The notes: a model not told the origin generated them from the sequence alone. A stretch of DNA of 64,000 nt from an uncultured bacterium (GCA_905215965.1 CAJMSD010000001.1:372001-436000), one strand, 5' to 3'; counted from the first letter of the stretch, positions 6,525-15,965 are shown. A program made the numbers and translations.

Positions 6525-8678
6525 ATGAATATCAGAATTGCTCTTGCAGGAAATCCGAATGCAGGAAAAACAACGCTGTTTAACGCTCTTACCGGCTCGA
6601 ATCAGTTTGTTGGAAACTGGCCGGGAGTTACGGTCGAGAAAAAAGAGGGCAGGCTAAAGGGGAACAGCAGCGTTACAATTACCGATCTTCCCGGAATTTA
6701 TTCTCTTTCTCCGTATACGCTTGAGGAGGTGGTTGCACGAAATTATCTGATCGGCGAGCATCCCGATGCAATATTGAATATTATTGACGGAACAAATCTT
6801 GAACGTAATCTTTATCTGACAACTCAGCTTACCGAGCTTGGAATCTCGGTCGTCTGCGCGGTCAATATGATGGACGTTGTACGTAAAAACGGCGATAAGA
6901 TCAATATTGTCCAGCTGTCAAAGGAGCTTGGCTGCCCTGTCGTCGAAATATCGGCTCTTAAAGGTACAGGAATCAGGGAAGCAGCCGAAAAGGCAATTCA
7001 GGCTGCAAATTCGGGAGCGATAACTGTTCCCAATCATAGCTTCTGCGGCTGTGTTGAACACGCGATCGCTCATATAGAAGAGGCATTTCTGCATGATGTT
7101 CCCGAGGAGGAGCAGAGGTGGTATGCAATAAAAATTTTTGAGCGTGACGAAAAGGTGATCGAATCGCTGAAAATTGACAGAAAAACTCTTGAACATATTG
7201 AAAGGGATATAGTTTCCGCCGAAAAGGAAATGGACGACGATGCCGAAAGCATAATTACAAATGAAAGATACATATATATCGGCAATATAGTTAAAGGCTG
7301 TCTTAAAAAGAGAAATAAGGGTGGAATGACCGTATCCGATAAAATTGACAGAGTTGTGACCAATAGATTTTTGGCTCTGCCGATTTTCGCGGCTGTTATG
7401 TTTGTAGTCTATTATGTTTCCGTGACGACGGTCGGCGGCTGGGTCACCGACTGGACGAATGATACGCTTTTCGGAGATTGGATAACGAACGGTATGAACG
7501 CTTTGCTTGAGAAGATCAACTGCGCCGAGTGGCTTCAGGGACTTATCGTGGACGGCATCATCGGAGGCGTGGGAGCTGTTCTCGGCTTTGTACCGCAGAT
7601 GCTCGTGCTGTTTATTTTCCTTGCTTTTCTTGAATCATGCGGTTATATGGCGAGAATCGCTTTCGTTTTGGACAGAGTGTTCAGAAAGTTCGGACTTTCG
7701 GGCAAATCGTTTATTCCAATGCTTATCGGAACAGGCTGCGGAGTGCCCGGCATTATGGCATCTCGTACAATTGAGAATGAGCGCGACCGCCGTATGACTA
7801 TAATGACTACTACATTTATACCGTGCGGAGCAAAGCTGCCGATAATCGGTCTTATTGCAGGAGCGCTCTTTGATAATGCAGGCTGGGTCGCAGCATCGGC
7901 ATATTTTATCGGCGTTGGAGCAATTATTGTTTCCGGAATTATTCTCAAGAAAACGAGGATATTTGCAGGCGATGCAGCTCCTTTTGTAATGGAGCTTCCC
8001 GCTTATCATATGCCTACAGTCGGAAACGTGCTTCGTTCGATGTGGGAGCGCGGCTGGTCGTTCATTAAAAAGGCAGGCACAATAATTCTTGTTTCTGCCG
8101 TAGCGCTTTGGTTTCTCCAGAGCTTTGGCATTGAAAACAGCAGTTTTGGAATGGTTGAGGAGCTTGATAACTCGCTTCTTGCAAAAATCGGCAGTATTAT
8201 CGCGCCTGTTTTCGCTCCGCTTGGCTGGGGAGATTGGAAAGCGGCAGTTGCAACGATCACCGGTCTTATCGCAAAGGAAAACGTTGTGGCAACATTTGGT
8301 ACTCTTTTCCATTACGGCGGCGAGGTTTCCGAAAACGGCGACGAGATCTGGAGTCAGCTTTCAGCAAGCTTTACAGCGTTGTCGGGTTATTCGTTCCTTG
8401 TATTCAATCTGCTGTGCGCGCCTTGCTTCGCCGCAATGGGAGCTATAAAGCGTGAAATGAACAATGCTAAATGGACTGTTTTTGCAATTGCATATCAGTG
8501 CGTATTTGCGTATGCTGTTTCGCTGTGCATATATCAGATAGGATTGGCTTTTACCGGAAATCCTAATATCATTGGATTGATCGCAGCTGTTGTAATTGCA
8601 GCAGTTATGATCTGGCTGCTTTTAAGACCATATAGAGAAAACGGCAGACTTACGCGAAATGCGGAAGTAACTGCTTAA
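6525..8678 (+). CDS. feoB: Ferrous iron transporter FeoB
   Basis: 717 aa. The N-terminal G-protein domain carries G1 GNPNAGKTT (residues 9-17), G3 DLPG (54-57), G4 NMMD (114-117) and G5 SALKG (143-147). A helical GDI-like domain follows to about residue 280. The C-terminal two thirds is a polytopic membrane domain with the two Gate regions and GTGCGVPGIMASRTIENERD. It imports Fe2+ across the inner membrane, driven or gated by GTP. ATG 6525 follows GGAAAGGA. The length is normal for Firmicutes FeoB. Confidence 0.97.
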   Translation: MNIRIALAGNPNAGKTTLFNALTGSNQFVGNWPGVTVEKKEGRLKGNSSVTITDLPGIYSLSPYTLEEVVARNYLIGEHPDAILNIIDGTNLERNLYLTTQLTELGISVVCAVNMMDVVRKNGDKINIVQLSKELGCPVVEISALKGTGIREAAEKAIQAANSGAITVPNHSFCGCVEHAIAHIEEAFLHDVPEEEQRWYAIKIFERDEKVIESLKIDRKTLEHIERDIVSAEKEMDDDAESIITNERYIYIGNIVKGCLKKRNKGGMTVSDKIDRVVTNRFLALPIFAAVMFVVYYVSVTTVGGWVTDWTNDTLFGDWITNGMNALLEKINCAEWLQGLIVDGIIGGVGAVLGFVPQMLVLFIFLAFLESCGYMARIAFVLDRVFRKFGLSGKSFIPMLIGTGCGVPGIMASRTIENERDRRMTIMTTTFIPCGAKLPIIGLIAGALFDNAGWVAASAYFIGVGAIIVSGIILKKTRIFAGDAAPFVMELPAYHMPTVGNVLRSMWERGWSFIKKAGTIILVSAVALWFLQSFGIENSSFGMVEELDNSLLAKIGSIIAPVFAPLGWGDWKAAVATITGLIAKENVVATFGTLFHYGGEVSENGDEIWSQLSASFTALSGYSFLVFNLLCAPCFAAMGAIKREMNNAKWTVFAIAYQCVFAYAVSLCIYQIGLAFTGNPNIIGLIAAVVIAAVMIWLLLRPYRENGRLTRNAEVTA

Positions 8679-8690
8679 GGGAGTGAATTT

Positions 8691-8882
8691 ATGAACGTTA
8701 TATTGGAAAATATCGGAACGATAATTGTTTTTATGCTTGTTGCGTCAGTGATAGGAGCGGTTTTATACAAACTGCATAAGGACAAGAAAAACGGTAGATC
8801 CTCGTGCGGATGCAACTGCGGATGCTGTCCGAATTCAGGTTTATGTCATGCGGATAAAACGGGTATTAATAAGAATCAGTAA
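8691..8882 (+). CDS. FeoB-associated Cys-rich membrane protein
   Basis: 63 aa. One N-terminal membrane helix (residues about 8-26), a short basic stretch, then a cysteine cluster SCGCNCGCCPNSGLCH. Small proteins of this form regularly follow feoB in Firmicutes and are annotated as FeoB-associated Cys-rich membrane proteins; the cysteines could bind iron or sense redox state. It starts 12 bp after the feoB stop with its own ribosome binding site, and the feo terminator follows. Confidence 0.85.
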   Translation: MNVILENIGTIIVFMLVASVIGAVLYKLHKDKKNGRSSCGCNCGCCPNSGLCHADKTGINKNQ

Positions 8883-8884
8883 AA

Positions 8885-8915
8885 AATCAGCCGCAAAAAT
8901 GCGGCTGATTTTTTT
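8885..8915 (+). terminator. Terminator of the feo operon
   Basis: AATCAGCCGC-aaaaat-GCGGCTGATT, a perfect 10-bp stem followed by seven T. Confidence 0.9.
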
Positions 8916-8936
8916 AGTTTTATCACTGCTTGATCT

Positions 8937-10955
8937 TTAACCTACGGTGATATCGGCGTAATTATAATTTTCACGGAAGAAATCAGCGTCATATTGTGGA
9001 TCTATATTATTTTCCCAGAAAAGAACCGTGCTGTCGTCTATACAGTCAAAGCATTCCCTGATACATAAGCATAGATATGCCGATTTGATCTGCATATTTT
9101 TTCCCCAAAAATATTCCGGAAGAGTATCCTGTGTACAGGTAAAAAGGTTTTCAAATATACGTGCTCGATCCTCGGCAGGATATGTAGTAGAGTAACCGTC
9201 CACGAAATAAACGGAATCGATGTCCATATCGGAGTTTTCGTAATAATAAGAGCCGACATAATCCATGATATCGCTTCCGATAGTTGTGCCGTCCTCGGAA
9301 GTATACACATAGGCGTATTCAAAGCCTTCCGGATTAAGCGTATCCCAACGATAGAAAGCGTCAAACTCGTCGGTGTCAGCGGAGTACGATTTAGCAATAA
9401 TAGTGTTTTCGATTATGTGCATGAACTCATGAGCGATCGTAGATTCTGTCAGACCTTGGGTAATATCAATAACAAGGCACTGCTTGTCGCCCTCGTCGCA
9501 TACGAATGCGGCGGCGTCGCTGATCGAGTTTCTGTCATAGGTATCGGGGATTATTTTGCCTGTGAGATATATTTCGATGTTTGAATATGAATCTATGATC
9601 TCCTGCAAAAAGCCGTCGGGGAATTTAGCGAGAATTTTTTCAAGCTCGCTGAGAGTATTTTTAATAATAAGCCCGTTATCTTCAGACGCTACGGCATAAT
9701 CGCTGAAATATCTGACGGCGTCGTCACCGCAGAAAACGCTTATGTTATATTCATTCTGTATTTTATTTATGATATCCGTATATTGAATCGAATGATCGCT
9801 GCCGGAGAGCATAGAATGTTCGTTTGCTATGTCCGTAATATTTTTTGGAGTCCATATATAGACTACGACCTCATCGTTAATTCGTCCCGTCAGATAGACA
9901 TTGCCGTTTATTTCAGCGGCCGATGCAAAATATGAAGTATATTCATCTGCCGGAATTGAAATTGAAGATGTGCAGCTACCGTCGCTCATAGAATATCGGT
10001 ACAGAGTTAAAACGTCCTCGGAGATTGTATAAAAATATAAGTTTTCGTTGCCTTCATAACCGTCGATAAGATTTGATGAAGCAGGGTACCCGAATACTTT
10101 TTTCATATTCGGTGTCTCGGTCGAATATATACTTGCTTCGTTGTATGTATCGTTGGTAGTTATAAGAAGTTCTCCGAGCTTGTAGGAAAATTCGTTATCA
10201 TTAAACGAAGCAGCCTCCAGACATTCATCTTCAATAAAATAAAAATACGGCTCGTAGTTATAAGAATCGTCCTTTGCAATGTAGAGAAGAACAGTTTTAT
10301 TTGGAAAAACAGTTTCTATGTAATAATCTGCGGACTCTATCTTAAGCCAATAAGACTCAAGGCTGATCTCTCCGTTGTCTCCAATTGTCACAAAAGTCAG
10401 CTCATCGCTTCTGCTTGAGGTAAGAGCGGCCGTATTTTCATCAACATAATATGTCATAATATACGACTCAATATCCGAATCTGCCCTGCGGTTTTCAATT
10501 ACCTCAAGAGAATCATTAAGAACCGTTATGCTTCCGTCATAACAATTGACGATTACCGGGAAACCGTTTAGGATATAGACAGTATTTTCAATCCCTTGTT
10601 CGTTGTTGTGTTTTATTTCGGTATTTGTTATTGTACCGTCGTTTGTGTTAAGAATTGAAAGGGTAGTGCATCTGTCTGTCTCGCTGCCGTAATAAGTAAG
10701 TATCTTTCCGTCGGGCGAGAATACGGCGTTATAATATTTGTAAGGTAAAATGTTTATCCTGCGCAGGTTGTCGGAAACTTCCTCTGAAAACGCCGAAAGT
10801 TCGGCAGTATCCTGCGGTGCTTCTGTCGTATCAACAGAGCTTTCAGATGATGATGTCCCCATATGATCTGACATTCTTCCAACTGCACCGGAACAGCCGC
10901 AAAGGATTAAGGAACATGATACGGCAAGAAGTTTTTTAAGGAATTTGTTTTTCAT
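8937..10955 (-). CDS. Lipoprotein with beta-propeller-like N-terminus and HExxH metallopeptidase-like C-terminus
   Basis: 672 aa from the ATG at 10955, which has AAGGAG 8 nt upstream; a longer frame to 10988 lacks a site. The lipobox is at LILCGC near residue 20. Residues about 60-400 contain repeated beta-strand blocks such as AVFSPDGKILTYYG, resembling WD40/TolB-type propeller blades. The C-terminal part has HEFMH with the first His at residue 509 and, about 95 residues later, AEDRARIFENLF, a helix whose Glu could be the third zinc ligand as in gluzincins. It is anchored outside the membrane. No named family was recognised, so substrate and activity are unknown. Confidence 0.65.
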   Translation of the reverse strand: MKNKFLKKLLAVSCSLILCGCSGAVGRMSDHMGTSSSESSVDTTEAPQDTAELSAFSEEVSDNLRRINILPYKYYNAVFSPDGKILTYYGSETDRCTTLSILNTNDGTITNTEIKHNNEQGIENTVYILNGFPVIVNCYDGSITVLNDSLEVIENRRADSDIESYIMTYYVDENTAALTSSRSDELTFVTIGDNGEISLESYWLKIESADYYIETVFPNKTVLLYIAKDDSYNYEPYFYFIEDECLEAASFNDNEFSYKLGELLITTNDTYNEASIYSTETPNMKKVFGYPASSNLIDGYEGNENLYFYTISEDVLTLYRYSMSDGSCTSSISIPADEYTSYFASAAEINGNVYLTGRINDEVVVYIWTPKNITDIANEHSMLSGSDHSIQYTDIINKIQNEYNISVFCGDDAVRYFSDYAVASEDNGLIIKNTLSELEKILAKFPDGFLQEIIDSYSNIEIYLTGKIIPDTYDRNSISDAAAFVCDEGDKQCLVIDITQGLTESTIAHEFMHIIENTIIAKSYSADTDEFDAFYRWDTLNPEGFEYAYVYTSEDGTTIGSDIMDYVGSYYYENSDMDIDSVYFVDGYSTTYPAEDRARIFENLFTCTQDTLPEYFWGKNMQIKSAYLCLCIRECFDCIDDSTVLFWENNIDPQYDADFFRENYNYADITVG

Positions 10956-11151
10956 AAAATTCTCCTTATAGCAATTGATTGTTACCATATTAAAATTATA
11001 TCATAACTTTTTAATAGTGTAAATAACATAATGCATAAATTTTATGTGAATATGCTCCAAATTTATAAAAGATATCTCGCGCAGAAGGATTGTGGTTGCA
11101 GATTTTCTTTCTGCGCTTAATTAAGAAATGGCGGATATTGGTCTAAAGAGC

Positions 11152-11180
11152 TTGCTAAAATAGCTTATATGTGCTATAAT
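11152..11180 (+). promoter_or_regulatory. Promoter of the phosphoesterase gene
   Basis: TTGCTA (11152-11157), 17-bp spacer, TATAAT (11175-11180). Confidence 0.65.
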
Positions 11181-11213
11181 ATATAAAAAACAATTAATTT
11201 GGAGGTAACTGTT

Positions 11214-11879
11214 TTGGTTTATGTAACCGGTGATACGCACGGAGACATTGAACGCTTTAAGGATCCTGTCTTGAAAAAGCTCGGTGCAGGAGACACTCTT
11301 ATTATAAGCGGAGACTTCGGTTTTATCTGGGACGGCTCAAAAAAGGAACAGGCTGTTTTGAAAAAGCTTGGGAACAAAGGGTATACCGTTGCGTTTATAG
11401 ATGGCTGTCATGAAAATTTTGACATTCTTGAGGAATATCCCGTAACCGAATGGAACGGAGGAAAAATCAGACGCATCAGCGGAAATCTTATACATCTTAT
11501 GCGCGGACAGGTTTATAATATTGAAGATAAACGCATTTTTACTTTCGGAGGCGGTCACAGTCAGGATTTTGATTTCAGACGCGACAGCTCTAATTGGTGG
11601 GAGCGTGAACAGCCTACGCATAAGGAAATGCTTGAAGCTATTGAAAATCTGGACAAGGTTTCAAACGAGGTCGATTATATTATAACGCACGAGCCGCCGG
11701 CTTCCCTTAAGGACTGCCTTGGCGTAGACGTTTTTCAGCGTATTGAGATCCATGCGTTTTTTGAGGACATTATTAAGGTTTGTACATATAAAAAATGGTT
11801 TTTCGGAAAGTGCCATATAGATAAGCATATTCCGGTTAAATTCTATGCGGTTTTTGATGAAGTTCATCGTTTGAAATAA
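11214..11879 (+). CDS. Calcineurin-like metallophosphoesterase
   Basis: 221 aa from a TTG at 11214, chosen because GGAGG at 11201-11205 lies 8 nt before it; an upstream in-frame TTG overlaps that site. Metal-site motifs run in order: GDTHGD (D7, H9), ISGDFGFIWDG (D34), DGCHENF (C65-H66-E67), GGGHSQD and ITHEPP. In the superfamily the third motif is normally GNH[D/E] with Asn binding a metal; here it is Cys. Probably a cytoplasmic phosphatase or phosphodiesterase; substrate unknown. It precedes a DUF2079 gene by 28 bp, likely co-transcribed. Confidence 0.85.
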   Translation: MVYVTGDTHGDIERFKDPVLKKLGAGDTLIISGDFGFIWDGSKKEQAVLKKLGNKGYTVAFIDGCHENFDILEEYPVTEWNGGKIRRISGNLIHLMRGQVYNIEDKRIFTFGGGHSQDFDFRRDSSNWWEREQPTHKEMLEAIENLDKVSNEVDYIITHEPPASLKDCLGVDVFQRIEIHAFFEDIIKVCTYKKWFFGKCHIDKHIPVKFYAVFDEVHRLK

Positions 11880-11907
11880 TACGTTTAATGAGAAGATTGG
11901 AGAAATT

Positions 11908-13983
11908 ATGGGCGAAAATAATAAGGACATCTGCAATACTGAACAGGAAAATTTAAACGGTAATAATGAGAAAATTTTACCAGAATCACCTGAAAAAACG
12001 ACTGATGCGGATAAATCGGGAATTATAGAAAATACGGCTTCAGAGGTGTCAAATAATATGTCTGAGGTTAGGTCTGAAAATTCCGGACAAGCTTCCGCCT
12101 CCTTGCCGGTAAGAGGATTATTAGGCGCAGTTTCGGATTTTCTAAAAAAATGCGGCATACCTGAAATGCTGCTGATGCGTTTTCTGGGCGCTTATCTTTT
12201 ATTTTCGGGAATTGATATGAAGCTGATGATGAGGCACGGCTACAGTCCTGTTGATAAATGGCAGATTTATATTAAGGCTCTTTCATTCGGAAAGCTTGCC
12301 GTTCAGGTTGGACTTGCTTTTATAATGCTGTCTCTTTTGTATATGTTACTGCCGAAAAAACTGAAGATATTTGACCAAATAACACTTTTTTCCGGCATAA
12401 TGATTTTTTCACTGACAGTTACTTGGCGCAATAATGATTTTTATCTTGGTATGAGCATAACGGCTGTAGCTGTCGTGCTCATGAATTACCTTGCACGCAA
12501 AACGAATACCAAACGTCTTGAAAAGCTTTCAGGCTGGCTGAGCGGTACTTTTATATTTACGGCAGCGGCAGCCGTTACGGTATTTGTCACTATTACAACT
12601 ATTGCACGTCACGATGTGTATAACTCGACCGCTTATGATTTTGGAATATTTGTACAGATGTTCCATTCCATGGCAACGGATCTGACTGCTGTCACTACCT
12701 GTGAGCGTGACGTATTTCTTTCACATTTTTTTGTTCATGCATCTTACATTTATTATCTTCTTGCACCGATATATGCGCTGTTTCCCGATGAAAGCACTCT
12801 TCTGACAGCTCAGGCAATTCTTGCAATGGGAGGCATTATTCCTCTGTTCCTTATTGCCCGAAAACATAATTACAAGGGATTTCTGCTTATAGCCGCCGGT
12901 ATGATCTATGTATTCAGTTCCGGAGTAATAAATCCATGCTTTTATGATTTTCATGAAAATTGTTTTCTTCCCACGCTTCTTATGTGGCTGCTGTATGCGG
13001 TGGATCAAAGGAAATACCTATTGTTTTATATAATGTCGTTGTTGGTATGCATAGTCAAAGAGGACGCTCCGCTGTACGTTATTTGTTTAGCTATGTTTCT
13101 TTTCTTTGATGAAAAGAAAAAAGAACGTTTTCATGGAATAGTTGCCGCTTCGATTTCCTTATCGTATTTTGTTTTAATAATGGACTGGCTCGTAAAAAAC
13201 GGAGACGGATCAATGATGACGGCTACGCGCTTCGGGAATCTTACGATCGATCCTGACGACGGATTTGTCGGGATAGTCAAAAACGTTATTTCCGATCCCG
13301 CATACTTTTTCAGCACCTTTGTAAAGGAAGAAACGCATATTTTCTTCTTACAGGTAATGATACCTCTTTTATTTCTTCCGTTCATGACAGGAAAAATACA
13401 TCGTTTCTGGCTTATGATCCCGTTTGTTATAATGAATCTTGTTGTCGGAGCGGGATACACTCATGCGGCAGAGATCAGATTTCAGTATATCTTCGGACCT
13501 GCTTGTCTGCTGATCTACTTGGCGCTTATCAACTGTGATGATTTTGCTCCTGAAAAGAGAAAAATGTTTATAGTTTCGGCAGCAGCGGCATCGGTTATTA
13601 CGTTCAGCTCGATAGTTTCATGGCATATAGTTTATTACGAAAATTATACATTGAATAAGGAGCATTACCGCTCAATTGAAGAATGTCTTGAATCGATACC
13701 TGATGATGCCTCTGTTCTTTCTGATACGTTCCATCTTCCTCACATTGCGAACCGCAGTGAGATATATATGCTTAATGGCAATGATTTGCAGGAAAATCCT
13801 TATGATGAAAATAAAAAACACATTATAACTCTGGATAGATACGATTTTATTGTGTTTTCACCGCAGGATGAAATTGCAGAGGATGTTATAAAAGATCTTG
13901 AAGAAAACGGATTTACAATTTATAATGAATACGAGCAGGATTTAGTAATATATGTCAGTCCCGAATATGTGTTCAGTGATTGA
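11908..13983 (+). CDS. DUF2079 family polytopic membrane protein
   Basis: 691 aa. A hydrophilic, Asn/Glu/Ser-rich N-terminal tail of about 65 residues is followed by around a dozen membrane helices and a short soluble C-terminus. The block VQMFHSMATDL, then LSHFFVHASYIYYLLAPIYA and later NPCFYDFHENCFLPTL match DUF2079 proteins, which are distantly like GT-C glycosyltransferases and mannosyltransferases. The early DFGIFVQ acid residue fits that fold. ATG 11908 has GGAG 6 nt upstream. A cell-envelope glycosyl transfer role is inference from fold similarity only. Confidence 0.8.
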   Translation: MGENNKDICNTEQENLNGNNEKILPESPEKTTDADKSGIIENTASEVSNNMSEVRSENSGQASASLPVRGLLGAVSDFLKKCGIPEMLLMRFLGAYLLFSGIDMKLMMRHGYSPVDKWQIYIKALSFGKLAVQVGLAFIMLSLLYMLLPKKLKIFDQITLFSGIMIFSLTVTWRNNDFYLGMSITAVAVVLMNYLARKTNTKRLEKLSGWLSGTFIFTAAAAVTVFVTITTIARHDVYNSTAYDFGIFVQMFHSMATDLTAVTTCERDVFLSHFFVHASYIYYLLAPIYALFPDESTLLTAQAILAMGGIIPLFLIARKHNYKGFLLIAAGMIYVFSSGVINPCFYDFHENCFLPTLLMWLLYAVDQRKYLLFYIMSLLVCIVKEDAPLYVICLAMFLFFDEKKKERFHGIVAASISLSYFVLIMDWLVKNGDGSMMTATRFGNLTIDPDDGFVGIVKNVISDPAYFFSTFVKEETHIFFLQVMIPLLFLPFMTGKIHRFWLMIPFVIMNLVVGAGYTHAAEIRFQYIFGPACLLIYLALINCDDFAPEKRKMFIVSAAAASVITFSSIVSWHIVYYENYTLNKEHYRSIEECLESIPDDASVLSDTFHLPHIANRSEIYMLNGNDLQENPYDENKKHIITLDRYDFIVFSPQDEIAEDVIKDLEENGFTIYNEYEQDLVIYVSPEYVFSD

Positions 13984-13993
13984 GAGTAGCTTT

Positions 13994-14032
13994 AAAAAAA
14001 GTGAGTGAACTGAAAGTTCACCCACTTTTTTA
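13994..14032. terminator. Bidirectional terminator between convergent genes
   Basis: Stem of about 17 bp with one mismatch (AAAAAAAGTGAGTGAAC at 13994-14010 with GTTCACCCACTTTTTTT-like 14016-14032). It serves the DUF2079 gene and overlaps the stop codon of the convergent dockerin gene. Confidence 0.8.
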
Positions 14033-14869
14033 TGTATTGTTGTAAATAAGCTGTTCCCAATCAGGATTTGCTCCGGTAGCATGAAGCGCATAGTAGAGCA
14101 AAACTTTTGAAGCGTCGGTAGAGTCGATAGAACCGCTTTGATCCACATCGGCATAATAAAAGACCTCATTGCTGATTTCAGGAGCGTTTCCTGTGCTTGC
14201 CATAGCGTAGTAATACAATATGAAAGACGCGTCCGATGAGTTGACCTCGTTATCCATATTCGCGTCTCCGAGATCCTCAAACAGGGAGATATCGTATGTG
14301 AGCAGCGGAACCTTCGAGCCCGGCGGATAAACGGTTACAGCCGATTTCCCTGATTTTGAAAAGGCATCGGATAATCTTGACGGAACGGAAGTACATGATT
14401 GTTCAATATCAACGACTTTTTCGGTAGTAAGGCGTTCTCCATCGCTTCCGAAGGTATTTGTCTGGGAAATGATAGTGATAGTAACGCGTAATCCGTCAAG
14501 ACTTACTTTACCGTTTTTAGAATAAAATTCTGTGCGCGAAGGCGGTGACACAAGCTGTATGGAAGCCTGCTGTGAAAGCGCTTGTATCGTGATATCGCCC
14601 GTGGCGTATTTATCGCTGCGATCCCATTCAAGGAATGCGATCTGGGTATATTTATCTATATTTTTTTTCAGGACTGATGTATCGGGCAGGGAATAATCTA
14701 TCGGTTCATCAGCCGCGACCTTTGTTTCGAGCATAACATTTCCGTCGAAGTCGACAAAGGTGACGGTGAAAAGCTCGGATTCATCTTCTGCCGCCGCGGC
14801 AAAATTAGTCAAGCATGACATGGTAAGAGTCAATGAAAGGAGACAGGCAAATAATTTACGTATTTTTAT
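14030..14869 (-). CDS. Secreted dockerin protein with apparent ATA start codon
   Basis: 279 aa if initiation is at ATA 14869; 267 aa if at ATG 14833. The longer form supplies a full signal peptide: basic IKIRK, hydrophobic LFACLLSLTLTMSCL and cleavage near FAAAA-ED. AGGAGG (14882-14877) lies exactly 7 nt before the ATA, and no ATG, GTG or TTG occurs at usable distance. The mature protein has about 160 residues of unassigned beta-rich sequence, then a C-terminal type I dockerin (GDANMDNEVNSSDASFILYY and DVDQSGSIDSTDASKVLLYY). It should dock to a scaffoldin cohesin. The short N-terminal module has no recognised catalytic motif. Downstream of a small hypothetical gene in one operon. Confidence 0.78.
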   Translation of the reverse strand: MKIRKLFACLLSLTLTMSCLTNFAAAAEDESELFTVTFVDFDGNVMLETKVAADEPIDYSLPDTSVLKKNIDKYTQIAFLEWDRSDKYATGDITIQALSQQASIQLVSPPSRTEFYSKNGKVSLDGLRVTITIISQTNTFGSDGERLTTEKVVDIEQSCTSVPSRLSDAFSKSGKSAVTVYPPGSKVPLLTYDISLFEDLGDANMDNEVNSSDASFILYYYAMASTGNAPEISNEVFYYADVDQSGSIDSTDASKVLLYYALHATGANPDWEQLIYNNT

Positions 14870-14880
14870 AATAAAACCTC

Positions 14881-15165
14881 CTAAAGATTTCTTTTAATGA
14901 ACAGTCGGCAGTCGGGCGAAAGATTTTTGCATAATTCGGCATATCTGTCATAATCCAATCTGAGCGTCATAAAATCTGCCGAGATAAAAGTCTGCTTTTC
15001 GCCGTCGTAGGAAAAAATAGCATAAAGAACGACCTCGTCCCAGTCGATATATTCGGCAAGCCGGCAGGCTCTTTCTTCATATTCGGAAAAATACTCTTCA
15101 ACAGTGTCAAGAGGAAAAAATCCGCAGTAACGCGAGTTGATGTAAAGGTCTATCTCTCGTGTCAT
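14881..15165 (-). CDS. Small acidic hypothetical protein
   Basis: 94 aa from ATG 15165, which has GGAGG 6 nt upstream; longer in-frame starts overlap that site. The sequence begins MTREIDLYINSRYCGFFPLD and is rich in Tyr, Glu and Asp, with no membrane segment or signal peptide. No family recognised. Its stop codon overlaps the ribosome binding site of the dockerin gene, so the two are probably co-transcribed; functional linkage is unknown. Confidence 0.65.
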   Translation of the reverse strand: MTREIDLYINSRYCGFFPLDTVEEYFSEYEERACRLAEYIDWDEVVLYAIFSYDGEKQTFISADFMTLRLDYDRYAELCKNLSPDCRLFIKRNL

Positions 15166-15320
15166 ATACATCCTCCGAACCGACGGCGATTTTTTTCCCG
15201 AACCGTCATTATATAACATTATATCACATTTTGTATTATATGTCTACAATGTTTGGTTTTGAAAATCATGTCAGAATATACGAATTTTTCCTTTGGATTT
15301 TGTGTATTTGGAAAGAAAAA

Positions 15321-15349
15321 TTGAAATTTCGACTAAAATATGATATAAT
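15321..15349 (+). promoter_or_regulatory. Promoter of the YgjP-like peptidase gene
   Basis: TTGAAA (15321-15326), 17-bp spacer, TATAAT (15344-15349). Confidence 0.75.
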
Positions 15350-15381
15350 AAAGGAATAAATCAAGCAGGCGGTGAACAATT

Positions 15382-15960
15382 GTGCAAATAGACGGTATAT
15401 CGGGATCGATAGAGATTATGCGTAGCAAAAGAAAAACTCTCAGCGTTCAGATACGCTCCGACGGAAGCGTTATCGCCCGTGCTCCTATCAGAATGCCGGA
15501 ATCGGAAATTGCGGAGTTTTTGTCAAAAAAGTCTGCAAGAATTGAAAAATATGTTCTGAAAGCGCAGGAAAACAATAAAAAACTTGAATCGGTCAAGCCG
15601 TTTACGGAAGATGAGCTTCGGGAAATGGCTGATAAAGCTCGGCGCGTAATTCCCGAGCGCGTGAAGTATTATTCGGCTGTGATCGGCGTTACATACGGAA
15701 AGATCACTATTCGCAATCAGAAAACAAAGTGGGGGAGTTGTTCCTCTAAGGGCAATCTTAATTTTAATTGTCTGCTGATGATGGCTCCGTCCGAGGTTCT
15801 GGACGCAATTGTCGTTCATGAACTGTGTCACAGAAAGCATATGAATCACTCGAAAGAATTTTACGCGGAGGTTTACCGTGCTTTTCCGGAATACGATGTC
15901 TGGAACAAGTGGCTTAAAGATAACGGTACTTTGCTTATCAGACGCATGGAAGGTTATTGA
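15382..15960 (+). CDS. YgjP/SprT-like (DUF45) zinc metallopeptidase
   Basis: 192 aa from a GTG at 15382. The zinc motif VHELCHRKHMNHSKEFY (HELxH, then NHS-x2-F) and TKWGSCSSKGNLNFN before it are hallmarks of the YgjP-like (DUF45, M48-related) metallopeptidase domain. Soluble, no signal peptide. Such proteins are widespread and their substrates are poorly known; some sit beside restriction or DNA-processing genes. The following DUF5131 gene begins within a few bases of its stop, so they form an operon. Confidence 0.9.
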   Translation: MQIDGISGSIEIMRSKRKTLSVQIRSDGSVIARAPIRMPESEIAEFLSKKSARIEKYVLKAQENNKKLESVKPFTEDELREMADKARRVIPERVKYYSAVIGVTYGKITIRNQKTKWGSCSSKGNLNFNCLLMMAPSEVLDAIVVHELCHRKHMNHSKEFYAEVYRAFPEYDVWNKWLKDNGTLLIRRMEGY

Positions 15961-15965
15961 ACAAT

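Noticed and set aside
15159..15359. 66-aa plus-strand frame before the YgjP-like gene
   Set aside because: Overlaps the promoter of that gene and the start region of the divergent small gene; no ribosome binding site.
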